64,000 nt of DNA from Rhodopirellula halodulae (GCF_020966775.1 NZ_JAJKFV010000033.1:1-64000), one strand, 5' to 3'; positions 1 to 8,228 are shown, numbered from the stretch's first letter. The notes: generated from the sequence alone by a model not told the origin. Program-made: numbers and translations.

Positions 1-93
1 CCGTACAACTATCTTGACGCCGATTACACCGGATCGATTACGGGCGTGACGGGAATTGACTCCTGGTGGATTCGGTACTTCGACTACATTTAG
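1..93 (+). CDS. C-terminal end of an unidentified protein (partial)
   Basis: An open frame runs from the first base of the window to a TAG at 91-93 and encodes 30 residues ending in DSWWIRYFDYI. The start lies outside the window. The fragment is too short to assign to a family. Its stop codon lies only a few bases before the first attC-like element, which is how genes sit in integron cassettes. It could therefore be the gene of an upstream cassette, but that is inference. An open frame of 90 bases can also occur by chance. Confidence 0.45.
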   Translation, partial: PYNYLDADYTGSITGVTGIDSWWIRYFDYI

Positions 94-95
94 CG

Positions 96-186
96 GCGAA
101 CAATTCGATGCACACCGAGCCGCCGAGTAGTGTTTTCACAAGTGGTGAATTGCTTGCGGCGGCCGGGTGATCGCTGCCGTTATGCG
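96..186 (+). repeat. attC-like structured repeat, copy 1
   Basis: The element begins with GCGAACAA and ends with ATCGCTGCCGTTAT (170-183) followed by GCG. The two halves fold together: CGAT 106-109 with ATCG 170-173, CACC with GGGTG, and a perfect 7-bp stem GCCGCCG (119-125) with CGGCGGC (157-163). Mismatches and extra bases lie between the paired blocks. Imperfect dyad symmetry with AAC/GTT ends is the architecture of integron attC sites. One frame through it reads MHTEPPSSVF, a string I associate from memory with many short Rhodopirellula hypothetical ORFs, which would make this a dispersed repeat. No integrase gene is in the window. Confidence 0.55.
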
Positions 187-479
187 TGAGACCAAAGCCC
201 AGATCCATTCTCACGCTCTGTGCTCACTGCCGACACAACCGACGCAAGATACCGCAACGATCTCGTGCTCGGAAATGCCGCGTGAAGTTCATGCCCGCGA
301 TTGCGAACGAACCGTGCTCGAACAACATTCGACACCGCGTCCAATAGTCCTCGACGTCGAACCGCCTGGCGCTCGAGTGCTCGTGACATCACCGACTTTC
401 ATCGAATTGAATTGTTCGACTGACAATCGAACACCTTCTCCAGTCCATGCTCGTGTCCGCGCTCGACTGCCGCGGAAAT
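187..479. other. Cassette-like interval without a convincing gene
   Basis: This stretch lies between the two attC-like elements. The repeat period, measured from right end to right end, is 389 bp. Frames that stay open across it also run through the repeats on both sides and give arginine- and serine-rich translations without recognisable motifs. I see no ribosome binding site followed by a plausible protein. It may be a non-coding cassette or a decayed one. Confidence 0.4.
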
Positions 480-575
480 GCATAACCATTGCATGCACAC
501 GGAGCGGTGGTGGAGACCAACTCGGCGTTCCAGTCACATCGCTCGCCACCGCCCGCATATCGCTACCGTTATCGC
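480..575 (+). repeat. attC-like structured repeat, copy 2
   Basis: This copy starts GCATAAC (480-486) and ends ATCGCTACCGTTAT (559-572). It shares ATGCACAC then GAGC with copy 1 near the left end, and 13 of 14 bases at the right end. The central stem is GCGGTGG (504-510) with CCACCGC (546-552). It occupies the same place as the GCCGCCG/CGGCGGC stem of copy 1, but three base pairs have changed on both sides. The structure is therefore kept while the sequence is not, as in attC sites. GCATAAC at the left end is also the exact complement of GTTATGC at the right end of copy 1. Confidence 0.55.
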
Positions 576-1036
576 GACAACGAATGCTGGACGTGGTTAC
601 GCAGATCTTAGCTACATACAACGCTATCCTCGGTGCTCGTGATCGTCTTCTCGACGATGCGACGTCGACACAATGAAAGCGTTCAACACTTTGAACGTCA
701 AACCCTTCGACGATGAACACGATGGCGGATAAAACTGCGGTCGGTTGCTCGGGACACTCCATCGCTCGATCCTGCAACATCCGTCGCGGTCACTCGAACG
801 GTCGTCAACCTTTCTGACGAACGACTGCGTTCTGGTTGCCAACCGATCGCCTCACCGCGACTCCAACGTTTCACCGCTGCGTAGCCTCCCGGAAACGATG
901 CGAACGATGTCGACTACGTCTGATACAATCCTTTGACGTTCTCCATCGACATCGTTCCCTTCGCTTCCTCACCTGTCGGTGCGCTCGTGAGCGTCACTCG
1001 ACGGTTTTGAACTGCTCGATTGGATCGACGATAGAA
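576..1036. other. Region with no supported gene
   Basis: About 460 bp follow the second repeat. Several short frames are open on both strands, but their translations are low in recognisable motifs and overlap one another. The sequence is rich in TCGA- and CTCG-type words. I find no tRNA, terminator or convincing coding sequence here. Confidence 0.4.
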
Positions 1037-1480
1037 ATCCCGATAACCATGCCGATCGGGATAGGGGCCCGGTTGCCCGGGCCCCCTCCCACACCATCTA
1101 GCATGCGGGACCGCACTGGCGGTTGGGCACGAGTTTCAAAGCAAAGCGTCGCCGCGTTGATCCAAGCCATTGGACCGACAGCTTCGCCGCTAAGAGGTTG
1201 CCATACGGCAACGGTTCCTCTGCGAGATGAAGTCGATGCGTGCTTGCTCGTTCCCTTCAGGCCTTCGCATTGCCATTGAATTCGCCGGATCGCTACGGAG
1301 CCTTCAGCAGTCTCACCACGGGCCCCTCAGCCGACTTCTCTTTGCACGGCCATACGTTGCCGCATTCCGCCCCGCCTTTCGGGCAAGCCCTACTCACGGG
1401 TACGCATCGAGATCTCCCCAAAGAAGGGACGTCGTTGATCACTCGAGAACACGTGATCTGTCACCACTGAAACCCTTGAT
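1037..1480 (-). mobile_element. Possible ORF-less or decayed group II intron (minus strand)
   Basis: The segment is dense in hairpins. ATCCCGAT (1037-1044) pairs with ATCGGGAT (1055-1062). A perfect 9-bp stem GGGGCCCGG (1064-1072) pairs with CCGGGCCCC (1077-1085) around a 4-base loop. Beside it, read on the minus strand, is a domain-V-like hairpin (ACC, CAG and TGCGG pairing across a 2-base loop) followed by GTGTGGGAGGGG. From memory, that order resembles the 3' end of bacterial group II introns (domains V and VI). A further stem near 1190-1230 pairs AGAGGTTGCC with GGCAAC and CCTCT. No reverse transcriptase frame is present, so it would be an ORF-less relic. Open frames here have no family resemblance. 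The 5' boundary is a guess. Confidence 0.35.
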
Positions 1481-1607
1481 TTACCTACTCTCATTCTCTT
1501 GATTCGGCTTTTTGGTCATTCGTCACGCTCGGTGAGCGTCGAGCAACCGCCATCGGGTATCCTATGACTTTTGGATGTCATTAACGTTTGTTAGCTTGCT
1601 CTGTTTT

Positions 1608-2072
1608 ATGTTCAATTCAGAAGAGTACTCGGAACCCTATCCAGAATACAGCAAACACGAAGAGGTGTTCGCTGCACTCCTGCGTCGTTGGCTCAAGCTC
1701 GGGTGGGAGCGAAATGACAATGCGCTGGTGGAAGAACATTTTCACCCAGAATGTATCGTGAGTGGACTTGGCCCAGACGTGGTCGAGGGCATTGACGAGC
1801 TGATTGCGACTCACCGGGCGATTTGCGGACGGATGCTTCATCGAACGGCGCGTTTGCAATCGCTGCTTCTTCGCCACAACCAGTTTGCTGCCACGTTGGA
1901 ATTCGAGGGCAAGCATCGAGATAGCGGCACCGACGTTGCGTTCGAAGTTGCGAGTTTCGGTGTGATGCGCGATGGCCTGATCTATCGAGCCCATAACATT
2001 GTCGACTACACCGGGCTCTACGCGAAATTGGGACTGCTCGACACTGCAAAAATGGCTGAACATTTCGGATGA
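1608..2072 (+). CDS. NTF2/SnoaL-like protein of unknown substrate
   Basis: About 154 residues if translation starts at ATG 1608. An in-frame ATG at 1575 would add eleven mostly hydrophobic residues, and neither start has a clear ribosome binding site. The order KHEEVFAALLRRWLKLGWERND, then HFHPECIVSG, then a beta-rich second half ending in VASFGVMRDGLIYRAHNIVDYTGLY, matches the cone-shaped NTF2/SnoaL-like fold. Proteins of this fold act as small-molecule isomerases, cyclases or polyketide-tailoring enzymes, or as binding proteins. The sequence does not show which. No signal peptide is evident with the later start, so it is probably cytoplasmic. It has no operon partner and stands alone between the intron-like segment and a secreted protein gene. 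Confidence 0.7.
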   Translation: MFNSEEYSEPYPEYSKHEEVFAALLRRWLKLGWERNDNALVEEHFHPECIVSGLGPDVVEGIDELIATHRAICGRMLHRTARLQSLLLRHNQFAATLEFEGKHRDSGTDVAFEVASFGVMRDGLIYRAHNIVDYTGLYAKLGLLDTAKMAEHFG

Positions 2073-2153
2073 GTTGCGTCCCGACGACGAAGCCGTTCCA
2101 TTTGGTCTGAAGCAAACGCGGCTTGTTTCTTATTGAAGGATTGATTGCAGCCT

Positions 2154-2786
2154 ATGAAATCTTTTCAATCAACCCTGGGAAGCAATTCTTTGGTCACACC
2201 ACGTTTGGCCGTGATTGCATCACTTGTCTTTCTGACATCAGACGTTGTCGCCTGGGAATTGCCGGTCGGCGTATCGGACTTGGCCCGTGAATCCGATTGG
2301 GGCGTCGTCGCGTCAACGAGATCCGTGACGCGATTGCTTCCCTCTGATGCGGACGGAAGTTTGGAGTCGCCGGACGCCGACTATCAGGGCCCAACTTCAG
2401 TCGCCGTTTTCCGGATCAATGACGTTTGGAAACGGTCCGATAACACTTGCACGCTGGCAGGGCCTTCGTTTCATGTCGTTTCGCCGCGATTCATCATGGT
2501 GGCGTGTGAGTATGACGTCGAGAGTCGGTCTTCGCCAAGGTTCCTACCCGAATGCGATTACGTTCTCTTTCTTCGCGAGTTAGACGAAAACTTCTTCTCT
2601 TTGGTGAACGACCAAAGTTCTGCACATGAAGTTCGGCATGGAATGGTTCATACGAGTGCGATCAAGGAGTATGCGAAGTTCCAGCGGGTCAGGATCAGTG
2701 AGTTCAAGACGTCTGTTCTCGATCGCTCACTACAGGATGGCGACCAACAGGCTCCGCAGACCTCGGATGCGTCTGGTAGCCAATAG
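2154..2786 (+). CDS. Secreted protein of unknown function
   Basis: About 210 residues from ATG 2154. A TTG at 2145 is an alternative start just after AAGGA (2136-2140). The N-terminus has a long hydrophobic stretch, LAVIASLVFLTSDVVAW, consistent with a signal peptide. The mature part is mixed alpha/beta with two cysteines (in DNTCTLAG and VACEYDV) and one in FLPECDYVLFLREL. The tail is polar and low in complexity (QQAPQTSDASGSQ). The phrase ECDYVLFLRE followed by a variable polar segment is common in small planctomycete exported proteins, but I recognise no family. It precedes the alginate lyase gene by about 200 bp and is probably transcribed separately. Confidence 0.65.
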   Translation: MKSFQSTLGSNSLVTPRLAVIASLVFLTSDVVAWELPVGVSDLARESDWGVVASTRSVTRLLPSDADGSLESPDADYQGPTSVAVFRINDVWKRSDNTCTLAGPSFHVVSPRFIMVACEYDVESRSSPRFLPECDYVLFLRELDENFFSLVNDQSSAHEVRHGMVHTSAIKEYAKFQRVRISEFKTSVLDRSLQDGDQQAPQTSDASGSQ

Positions 2787-2983
2787 CCCACTCCGTTTGT
2801 TGGTGGGATCGCGTCCTTGTACATGCCGCGATTAAGTCTCGCCAAACAATCGAACGGTGATGGTTGGGGCAAGTCGCGGTGGTTACATGCTTGTGGAATG
2901 TAGGCGGTTCTCGGATGAGACGATAGAATCGTCGCTGGGCGGATCCAAAACCTTCAGCTCAAATGCAAGTTGCTCGATTGTCC

Positions 2984-3715
2984 ATGAGAATTTTCGTCGT
3001 CTTTCTTTTCTCGATCGCGCTTTGTATCTCGGCCCCAGCACAGACAGGCGATCCACCGGCCCGGATTTTGGACCTGTCGAATTGGCGTTTGACCCTGCCC
3101 ATCGACTCCAATCAAGCCGGAAAGCCGGATGAGATCAGGCAACCGAATCTCGCTTCATTTGTCGATGATCGATACTTTCGAGCGAACAGCCAAGCCAACG
3201 GCGTCGTCTTCCGAGCACATTGCGGAGGAGTGACGACCAAAGGATCCAAGTACCCGCGTTGTGAACTTCGTGAAATGGTCGAAGACGGAACCAAACGTGC
3301 TTCGTGGAAAACGCATGGGGAAGTGATTCATACGATGGACATGCGAGTCGCGATTACCGCGACACCTGAAGTTAAACCACAGGTTGTATGTGGGCAAATT
3401 CACGATGCCGACGATGATCTGATCATGATCCGTTTAGAAGGTGCCAAGCTGTTTGTGGAACGCAATTCGTTCGGTGACGTGATGCTCAACCAGCATTACC
3501 AACTCGGGACACCGTTTGATGTTCGAATCCAAACTGGCAGGGGCACGGTTGATGTTTGGTACAACGGGAAGCAAATAATGAGCTGGGCGGTCTCGCGATC
3601 GGGATGCTATTTCAAAGCAGGATGCTATACCCAGTCAAACATCAGCAAAGGAGATGAAAGCGAATCGTTTGGCGAGGTTGTCATCTATCGAATGCATGTT
3701 GAACACTCAGACTAA
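2984..3715 (+). CDS. PL7-family alginate lyase, secreted
   Basis: About 243 residues from ATG 2984, which begins a clean signal peptide (MRIFVVFLFSIALCISAPAQ). An upstream ATG at 2963 adds seven residues and is less likely. The mature protein carries the three signature blocks of the PL7 jelly-roll lyases: RCELRE near residue 91 (consensus R-x-E-L/V-R), QIHD near residue 137 (Q-I/V-H) and YFKAGCYTQS near residue 208 (Y-F-K-x-G-x-Y). In this family Q, H, R and Y form the active site that cleaves 1,4-linked uronate chains by beta-elimination. QIH in place of QVH usually goes with activity that includes guluronate bonds; this is family knowledge, not shown here. The length fits a single-domain enzyme. 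The gene is unlinked to an obvious alginate operon. Confidence 0.88.
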   Translation: MRIFVVFLFSIALCISAPAQTGDPPARILDLSNWRLTLPIDSNQAGKPDEIRQPNLASFVDDRYFRANSQANGVVFRAHCGGVTTKGSKYPRCELREMVEDGTKRASWKTHGEVIHTMDMRVAITATPEVKPQVVCGQIHDADDDLIMIRLEGAKLFVERNSFGDVMLNQHYQLGTPFDVRIQTGRGTVDVWYNGKQIMSWAVSRSGCYFKAGCYTQSNISKGDESESFGEVVIYRMHVEHSD

Positions 3716-3827
3716 GAATCGTCGCCACATTCGGTGCTGACAAGAAGATGCCGATTTTGATCGCTAAGATGAGTCAACGTGCGATCTTGCATTTGAAGCA
3801 CATTGGTGCAAGTTGCCGGGCCAAAGT

Positions 3828-5585
3828 TCACTCGAAGTCGAGGGCTCGTCCGGAGGCACGAATGTGTTTGCGAATTTCTTGCTTCGGCAACGCTCGGCTG
3901 TAGAACGCAATCTCGTCGATCTGTCCGACGTAGGGTCGGTAATTCTTGGTTGGATAGAGCTGGCCGATCAAAATTTGCATGTTGGCCGGGAGCGGTTCGT
4001 CAGCTTCTTGTTGGGCGGCTAGATTTCCGTCGATCCACAATGAGAGTTCCTTCGCGGACTTCTGTGCGATCACATGCTGCCAGACTCGTACTTGGTACTG
4101 CTCTTCCGACACCAAATTCTCTCCATCCAGTACCAGACCCGAGGGTGGAGATCGATGGCTGAAACGCATGCGATTGGGGCCCAAAACCTTCAGGGCGTAG
4201 AACCATTCGCGAGCGAACGCTTCGAGTAGCAGCGCTTGATCATGACGCCCCTCCCGTCGTTCGATTGGATCGACGAGGCAAATCATTTCGCCGTGGTGAT
4301 ACAACTGAGGTTTCACCCAGGCTTCGATGGTGTAGTCGTCTAGTGGTTCCGGAGGCCAAAGCGCGTCAGATGTGAAGGCGGAGGCGGAATCAGTGAGGCC
4401 TAATTCGGCAACGCGATTGCCTTGATATTGCCGCCAGCCGGGATTGCCAACCACGGACGCGTTGTGACCGGGAAGGCGTCCTTGATTCTTGACCTGTTGC
4501 GGGAAGTCACCTTCCAAACCTTCGAAACGCCAGTAGATGTCGGGCTCGGAATCCAAAATCGCGTCCACGTAGCGATCGTCCAAGTGCAGAGGGTCAAACG
4601 CGTTGGATCGAGCGGATGCAAAACTGGCCATCGATGCCTCAAATAGCACGACGCCTGAATCGATGCCCTTTGCCGTTGATAGACGAACAGCATCGCCTTC
4701 TTCTAAACGAATGTCCGATGTCCCGAATGCTTGCGAAGGCAACACCAAACAACGTCCCGAAAATAGGTGAACCTCGTGGACGTCGTTTTGCGAGACCAAC
4801 CCGATTGAACTTTGCCCGTCGACCAGAACGAGGCCGATCGGCGTGATCACGGACACTTGCTCGCTACCGAAACCGAGCGATTTTGCAGTCAGTGTTCCGC
4901 TCGCCAGCCCGAGCTGCCCATCTTCTCGAATGAAGATGCTCGCGGGCCCCTCAATTCGTACCAAAGCCTCGTGCGAGGTGCCGTCTCCGACTTTCAGTTC
5001 GGCGACACCTTCGACCAAGTTCAAAATCTCGCCTTGATTGATCGATTGCCCGAGTGTCGGCGTCGCAATGCTGCCTTGCCCCCAAACGCATGCTGTCATG
5101 GAGACAATCTGTGGCGGTTTGGACTCGAGCGTCACGGCCGCAATCGCGGGCTGGTTGCGATCAGGTTTGGCCAAAGACCAAGCGAATGATCCAATCACCA
5201 AATGGCTCGCGGCCAGCCCGACCAACCAATATGCTCGTGTCCAGTTCTTCGATTGAGTGTTCTCATCGTTCCGCCGGTTGTATCCCGAATGCGAACGCTC
5301 GTTCCTCGTTTCTGGAAAGGTGCTGTAGTTGCGTTCGGGGCGAGCGGCTTTCGCGGGCACGTTTGTGAGTGGCATTGAGCACTCATCATGCATCGATAGC
5401 GAATTACCAATCGTCGCGTCAGAAAGGGCGCACAGTTGATCGACTAACTTGGCGGCTTCTTCCGCCCCGCCAGGCAAGTTGATCAAACGGTTCAGCTCCA
5501 TCGCCTCCGCTTCGGATAGTTCTTCACTCTGCGACTTCAAAATCAAGGAGCGAAGTTCAATGAATTCTGCATTCGGATCATTCAT
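3828..5585 (-). CDS. FecR-type anti-sigma/regulator with C-terminal LamG-like domain
   Basis: 585 residues from the ATG that overlaps the stop of the upstream sigma factor gene (ATGA, 4 bp). A short N-terminal cytoplasmic helical part contains the SEELSEAEAMELNRLINLPGG segment typical of planctomycete FecR proteins. One membrane helix follows near residues 119-139 (WLVGLAASHLVIGSFAWSLA). Next come FecR-like repeats (LNLVEGVAELKV, GLASGTLTAKS, VHLFSGRCLVLP). The last 240 residues form a concanavalin A/LamG-like domain (YWRFEG, YTIEAWVKP, IDEIAFYSRAL). The family senses a signal outside the membrane and passes it to the partner sigma factor. The LamG part suggests a glycan or protein ligand. 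Coupled translation with the sigma gene supports a stoichiometric pair. Confidence 0.85.
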   Translation of the reverse strand: MNDPNAEFIELRSLILKSQSEELSEAEAMELNRLINLPGGAEEAAKLVDQLCALSDATIGNSLSMHDECSMPLTNVPAKAARPERNYSTFPETRNERSHSGYNRRNDENTQSKNWTRAYWLVGLAASHLVIGSFAWSLAKPDRNQPAIAAVTLESKPPQIVSMTACVWGQGSIATPTLGQSINQGEILNLVEGVAELKVGDGTSHEALVRIEGPASIFIREDGQLGLASGTLTAKSLGFGSEQVSVITPIGLVLVDGQSSIGLVSQNDVHEVHLFSGRCLVLPSQAFGTSDIRLEEGDAVRLSTAKGIDSGVVLFEASMASFASARSNAFDPLHLDDRYVDAILDSEPDIYWRFEGLEGDFPQQVKNQGRLPGHNASVVGNPGWRQYQGNRVAELGLTDSASAFTSDALWPPEPLDDYTIEAWVKPQLYHHGEMICLVDPIERREGRHDQALLLEAFAREWFYALKVLGPNRMRFSHRSPPSGLVLDGENLVSEEQYQVRVWQHVIAQKSAKELSLWIDGNLAAQQEADEPLPANMQILIGQLYPTKNYRPYVGQIDEIAFYSRALPKQEIRKHIRASGRALDFE

Positions 5586-6226
5586 GCCCAGCCTCCTTCC
5601 ACGGACCGGTCCACGCACCTAGAAAGAGCCCCGTGGATCTTGCTGAGTTCGCGGTAAATCGCATGCGTGGACCGACCGGCTTGCTCAGAAATTTCCGCCA
5701 CGCTTAAACCCTCGAAGTACCGCAGGCGAATCAAATCACGGTCAGGATGGGACAGTTTGCGAATGCAATCGGACAACGCCGATCTGCGATCCGTCAGCTC
5801 GGCGGTGATTGGCATCGCGGCTTCTGCCAGTAGCTCCAACGCGTCGTCACCCAGCAGCTTGATGCGACGTTTCGACTCGCGATACTTCAGCGTTTCAAAA
5901 TAGGCCATGCGAGACGCCCATGCTGAAAAGTTTCCTGATGGATCGTACTGCGAGAACTTTTGCCACAAGACCATGCAAGTCAGTTGAAAGATTTCTTCCG
6001 CGTCGTCTTGCCGGTTCATCGTCAGGATACGAATGAAAGACATGATCTTGCTGGAATGAGCTGAGAGCAACCGCACGAATTCCTCTTGCGAGTTCGCTTC
6101 AGCGGGGTTTGTTGATTGTGGGTCCAAGAAACCATTCCAAATTTCGGTCCAGCGATGACCAGAACCACCGTTCCAGTTGCCTTCCTTCCTGATTGCCGAA
6201 CCTCGTTTTGCGAAAATTCTAGACAC
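5582..6226 (-). CDS. ECF RNA polymerase sigma factor
   Basis: 214 residues. Region 2 is seen in QDDAEEIFQLTCMVLWQKF then WASRMAYFETLKYRESKRR. Region 4 is seen in HPDRDLIRLRYFEGLSVAEISEQAGRS then the recognition helix HAIYRELSKIHGAL. It fits the sigma-70 subgroup described for Rhodopirellula and Verrucomicrobium. The first 45 residues are longer than usual and poorly conserved in appearance, so the true start may be downstream, nearer the SQEEFVRLL segment. The gene overlaps the downstream FecR-LamG gene by 4 bp, so the two are translationally coupled. The upstream 430 bp are shared with a divergent DUF1559 gene, which is a candidate target. Function as an extracytoplasmic-signal sigma factor is family knowledge. 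Confidence 0.9.
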   Translation of the reverse strand: MSRIFAKRGSAIRKEGNWNGGSGHRWTEIWNGFLDPQSTNPAEANSQEEFVRLLSAHSSKIMSFIRILTMNRQDDAEEIFQLTCMVLWQKFSQYDPSGNFSAWASRMAYFETLKYRESKRRIKLLGDDALELLAEAAMPITAELTDRRSALSDCIRKLSHPDRDLIRLRYFEGLSVAEISEQAGRSTHAIYRELSKIHGALSRCVDRSVEGGWA

Positions 6227-6657
6227 AATTTCGATTCTGAGACCGGTTGCAGAAAATGACTCCGGTTTTGCAACGAAACTTGACGCAAATCATTGCCTAG
6301 CTGCACGCTTCTGCGAATGGTTCGCATCGTCTTTGCGTTTGATATCAGCATAGTCGAGCAAGCGTTTCTCAACCTTCGAACCGATCGTGGAAGCCGAGGT
6401 CGCACAACGAATCGGCAGTCAGCAGCGATGTTTGATTGCCGCCGTGCTCATGCATCGCAATCGAAAAGCCCTGTAGGGTGAACATCGTGAGAAATTGAAG
6501 TTTTATTCCAAATAAGCGAGCGAAAGTTCGCGAAAGATCTCCGCAGCGTCGGGAATGACTCCGTACGAGCAACTGTATGGACTTCATGCAGGGTGGAGAC
6601 ACCGCCATCTCTTGGGTTGCTCTTCTTCTCTACTGTTCTGATACGGAGTTTTGGGTG
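6227..6657. other. Divergent intergenic region between the ECF sigma gene and DUF1559 gene
   Basis: 431 bp with no credible gene. It must hold the promoters of both flanking genes. The right part carries the palindrome and two words described in the next entry. I see no clear sigma-70 boxes. Confidence 0.6.
6520..6560 (+). promoter_or_regulatory. Motif cluster upstream of the first DUF1559 gene
   Basis: Three short elements lie 98-138 bp before the start codon: the palindrome GCGAA-AG-TTCGC (6520-6531), TCTCCGCA (6538-6545) and TCGGGAATGACT (6549-6560). The same three occur upstream of the second DUF1559 gene on the other strand (12540-12608), although in a different order. Sharing a 12-base word in two short leaders is unlikely by chance, so common regulation is plausible. 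Which protein binds is unknown; the GGGAAT core would suit an ECF-type -35 box. Confidence 0.35.
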
Positions 6658-7893
6658 ATGAAGCGTCAGCGTTTAGGATTCACGCTCGTCGAGTTGCTGG
6701 TGGTCATTGCGATCATTGGTGTTCTGGTTGGTTTGTTGTTGCCTGCTGTTCAAGCCGCTCGAGAAGCCGCTCGCCGCATGAGCTGCAGCAACAACTTCAA
6801 GCAAATCGGGCTTGGGATTCACAACTATCATTCGGCGTACAACGGAATGCCGATTCACGGCACCGGTACTGACCGGGTCAATGGTCAGCAAATTTATGCT
6901 GGTGACAACAAGACCGATAGCATCAATCGCCGTGGGTCTTTTTTGATCAGCGTGTTGCCTTACATCGAGCAGCAAGCTTTGTGGGAGCAAATCAGCAACC
7001 CGTTGTCGTTCAATGCCGATGGGTCGACGCGAGCCACACCATGGCAAGCAATGGGACCTGGAGTGGCCCGGATCGATTACGGTCCATGGGGCACAACCAT
7101 TCCCACTTTCCGTTGCCCAAGTGACCCTGGACAAGGTTTGCCTTCCTTGGGACGCACGAACTACGGAGCCTGCACGGGTGACTCCTCGGTAATGTCGCGA
7201 GAAGGGCCGATTAACGTCACGTTAGTATCGCGTGGCGCGACGGTTCCCTACACTGAAAACAACAGCACTCTTTCGCAGCGTTCACGCAAAGTGCATCGCG
7301 GTATGTTCGTGATGACTCGTTTGATGAAGTTCCGCGACGTGCTGGACGGACTCAGCAACACCGTCATGTGCGGCGAGCTCGCCACCGACCTTGGTGATCG
7401 TGATGTTCGCACCTCGTTCCCGACTGACAATGCTTACAATGACCGCAGTGGACATGGTCGTGCGGAATGTCGTCGCAACCCGCGTTACATGGATCAGTTC
7501 CATGATCCGGAACGTCCTCAGTTCTGGAACGCTGGCGCCGCTGCATCCGTCAACATCGCGAACTCGCGTGGCTATCGCTGGCACGATGCGGTTCACATGC
7601 ACACGCAAGTTCACACGATTTTGCCTCCCAACTCAGGGGTCTGCACGGGCGGCTTCACCAGCAATGACTCGAACGTCACGGTGTCGAGTCGTCACCAGGG
7701 CGGTGCTCACGTCTTGATGGGTGATGGGGCGGTCAAGTTCATCACCGACAGCATCGAAGCGGGCAACAGCAACGCTGCGATGATCTCGTATCACGGGTCG
7801 CCTGCCACCGTCGCTGGTGCACAGAGCCCGTACGGATTGTGGGGTGCACTGGGAACTCGAGCCAACAAGGAAGTGATCGATACCGAGTTCTGA
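6658..7893 (+). CDS. DUF1559 protein with type IV pilin-like N-terminus
   Basis: 411 residues from ATG 6658, chosen because it places the prepilin signal at the N-terminus: MKRQRLGFTLVELLVVIAII, with processing expected after the glycine and before F. The hydrophobic helix runs into the planctomycete-specific block PAVQAAREAARRMSCSNNFKQ. Near the C-terminus is HQGGAHVLMGDG, the H-x9-DG motif of prepilin-processing-associated proteins. The middle is a beta-rich DUF1559 domain with conserved cysteines. These proteins occur in dozens of copies in planctomycetes and are thought to form pseudopilus- or surface-like structures; their exact role is not established. A terminator follows, then a small lipoprotein gene, and a second DUF1559 gene lies on the opposite strand at 11266-12498. 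Confidence 0.9.
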   Translation: MKRQRLGFTLVELLVVIAIIGVLVGLLLPAVQAAREAARRMSCSNNFKQIGLGIHNYHSAYNGMPIHGTGTDRVNGQQIYAGDNKTDSINRRGSFLISVLPYIEQQALWEQISNPLSFNADGSTRATPWQAMGPGVARIDYGPWGTTIPTFRCPSDPGQGLPSLGRTNYGACTGDSSVMSREGPINVTLVSRGATVPYTENNSTLSQRSRKVHRGMFVMTRLMKFRDVLDGLSNTVMCGELATDLGDRDVRTSFPTDNAYNDRSGHGRAECRRNPRYMDQFHDPERPQFWNAGAAASVNIANSRGYRWHDAVHMHTQVHTILPPNSGVCTGGFTSNDSNVTVSSRHQGGAHVLMGDGAVKFITDSIEAGNSNAAMISYHGSPATVAGAQSPYGLWGALGTRANKEVIDTEF

Positions 7894-7916
7894 TCTGAAT
7901 CGACGTCACGAAACGA

Positions 7917-7950
7917 AAGCCTCGGTGCAATTTGCATCGGGGCTTTTGTC
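7917..7950 (+). terminator. Rho-independent terminator after the DUF1559 gene
   Basis: AAGCCTCGGTGC (7917-7928) pairs with GCATCGGGGCTT (7934-7945) over 12 bp including two G-T pairs, with loop AATTT and a short T run (7944-7947). It begins 24 bp after the stop codon. It should separate the DUF1559 gene from the lipoprotein gene downstream, or reduce read-through into it. Confidence 0.75.
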
Positions 7951-7998
7951 GCTACTTGCGACACCATTTTCTATTTCCTCTACACACGAGCACCAAAC

Positions 7999-8184
7999 AT
8001 GAACAACTTCATTCGCGTGGCACTCCTCACCCTGCCACTCTGTCTCGCAACCGCGTGCACGTCATCCGAACCGACGAACGACCTGGCCGATTTGGAACAA
8101 TCCGCGATTGATGAATACAACGAGATGATCGCCGCCGAAGCCAAGCAATCCAGCGAAGCGGGCGACATTGGAAAGAACGAGTGA
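7999..8184 (+). CDS. Small lipoprotein
   Basis: 61 residues. A type II signal peptide, MNNFIRVALLTLPLCLATAC, ends in the lipobox LATAC, so the mature lipoprotein has about 42 residues. The rest is short and acidic: TSSEPTNDLADLEQSAIDEYNEMIAAEA. It resembles the product of 10908-11102 (CGGSQPVNVKDSADEQSIEDYKAMVAEEE): a cysteine, a S-x-P step, then a helix containing IDEYNEM or IEDYKAM. Each of these genes is paired with a DUF1559 gene, so an accessory role to that family is likely but unproven. A mature size this small suggests a helical tether or chaperone rather than an enzyme. Confidence 0.75.
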   Translation: MNNFIRVALLTLPLCLATACTSSEPTNDLADLEQSAIDEYNEMIAAEAKQSSEAGDIGKNE

Positions 8185-8228
8185 GGACCTATCACTAGGC
8201 TCATTCGTCACATCACGCATCAAAAGAA

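Noticed and set aside
167-676. Open frame of 169 residues
   Set aside because: It runs through the second attC-like repeat and the tail of the first. The translation is arginine-, threonine- and serine-rich with no motif, and there is no ribosome binding site.
836-1502. Three overlapping plus-strand frames
   Set aside because: They cover the structured intron-like segment. Such frames arise from the RNA sequence itself, and no protein family fits.
7917-7950. Riboswitch reading of the hairpin after the DUF1559 gene
   Set aside because: A single stem with a short T run directly after a stop codon is explained by a terminator.
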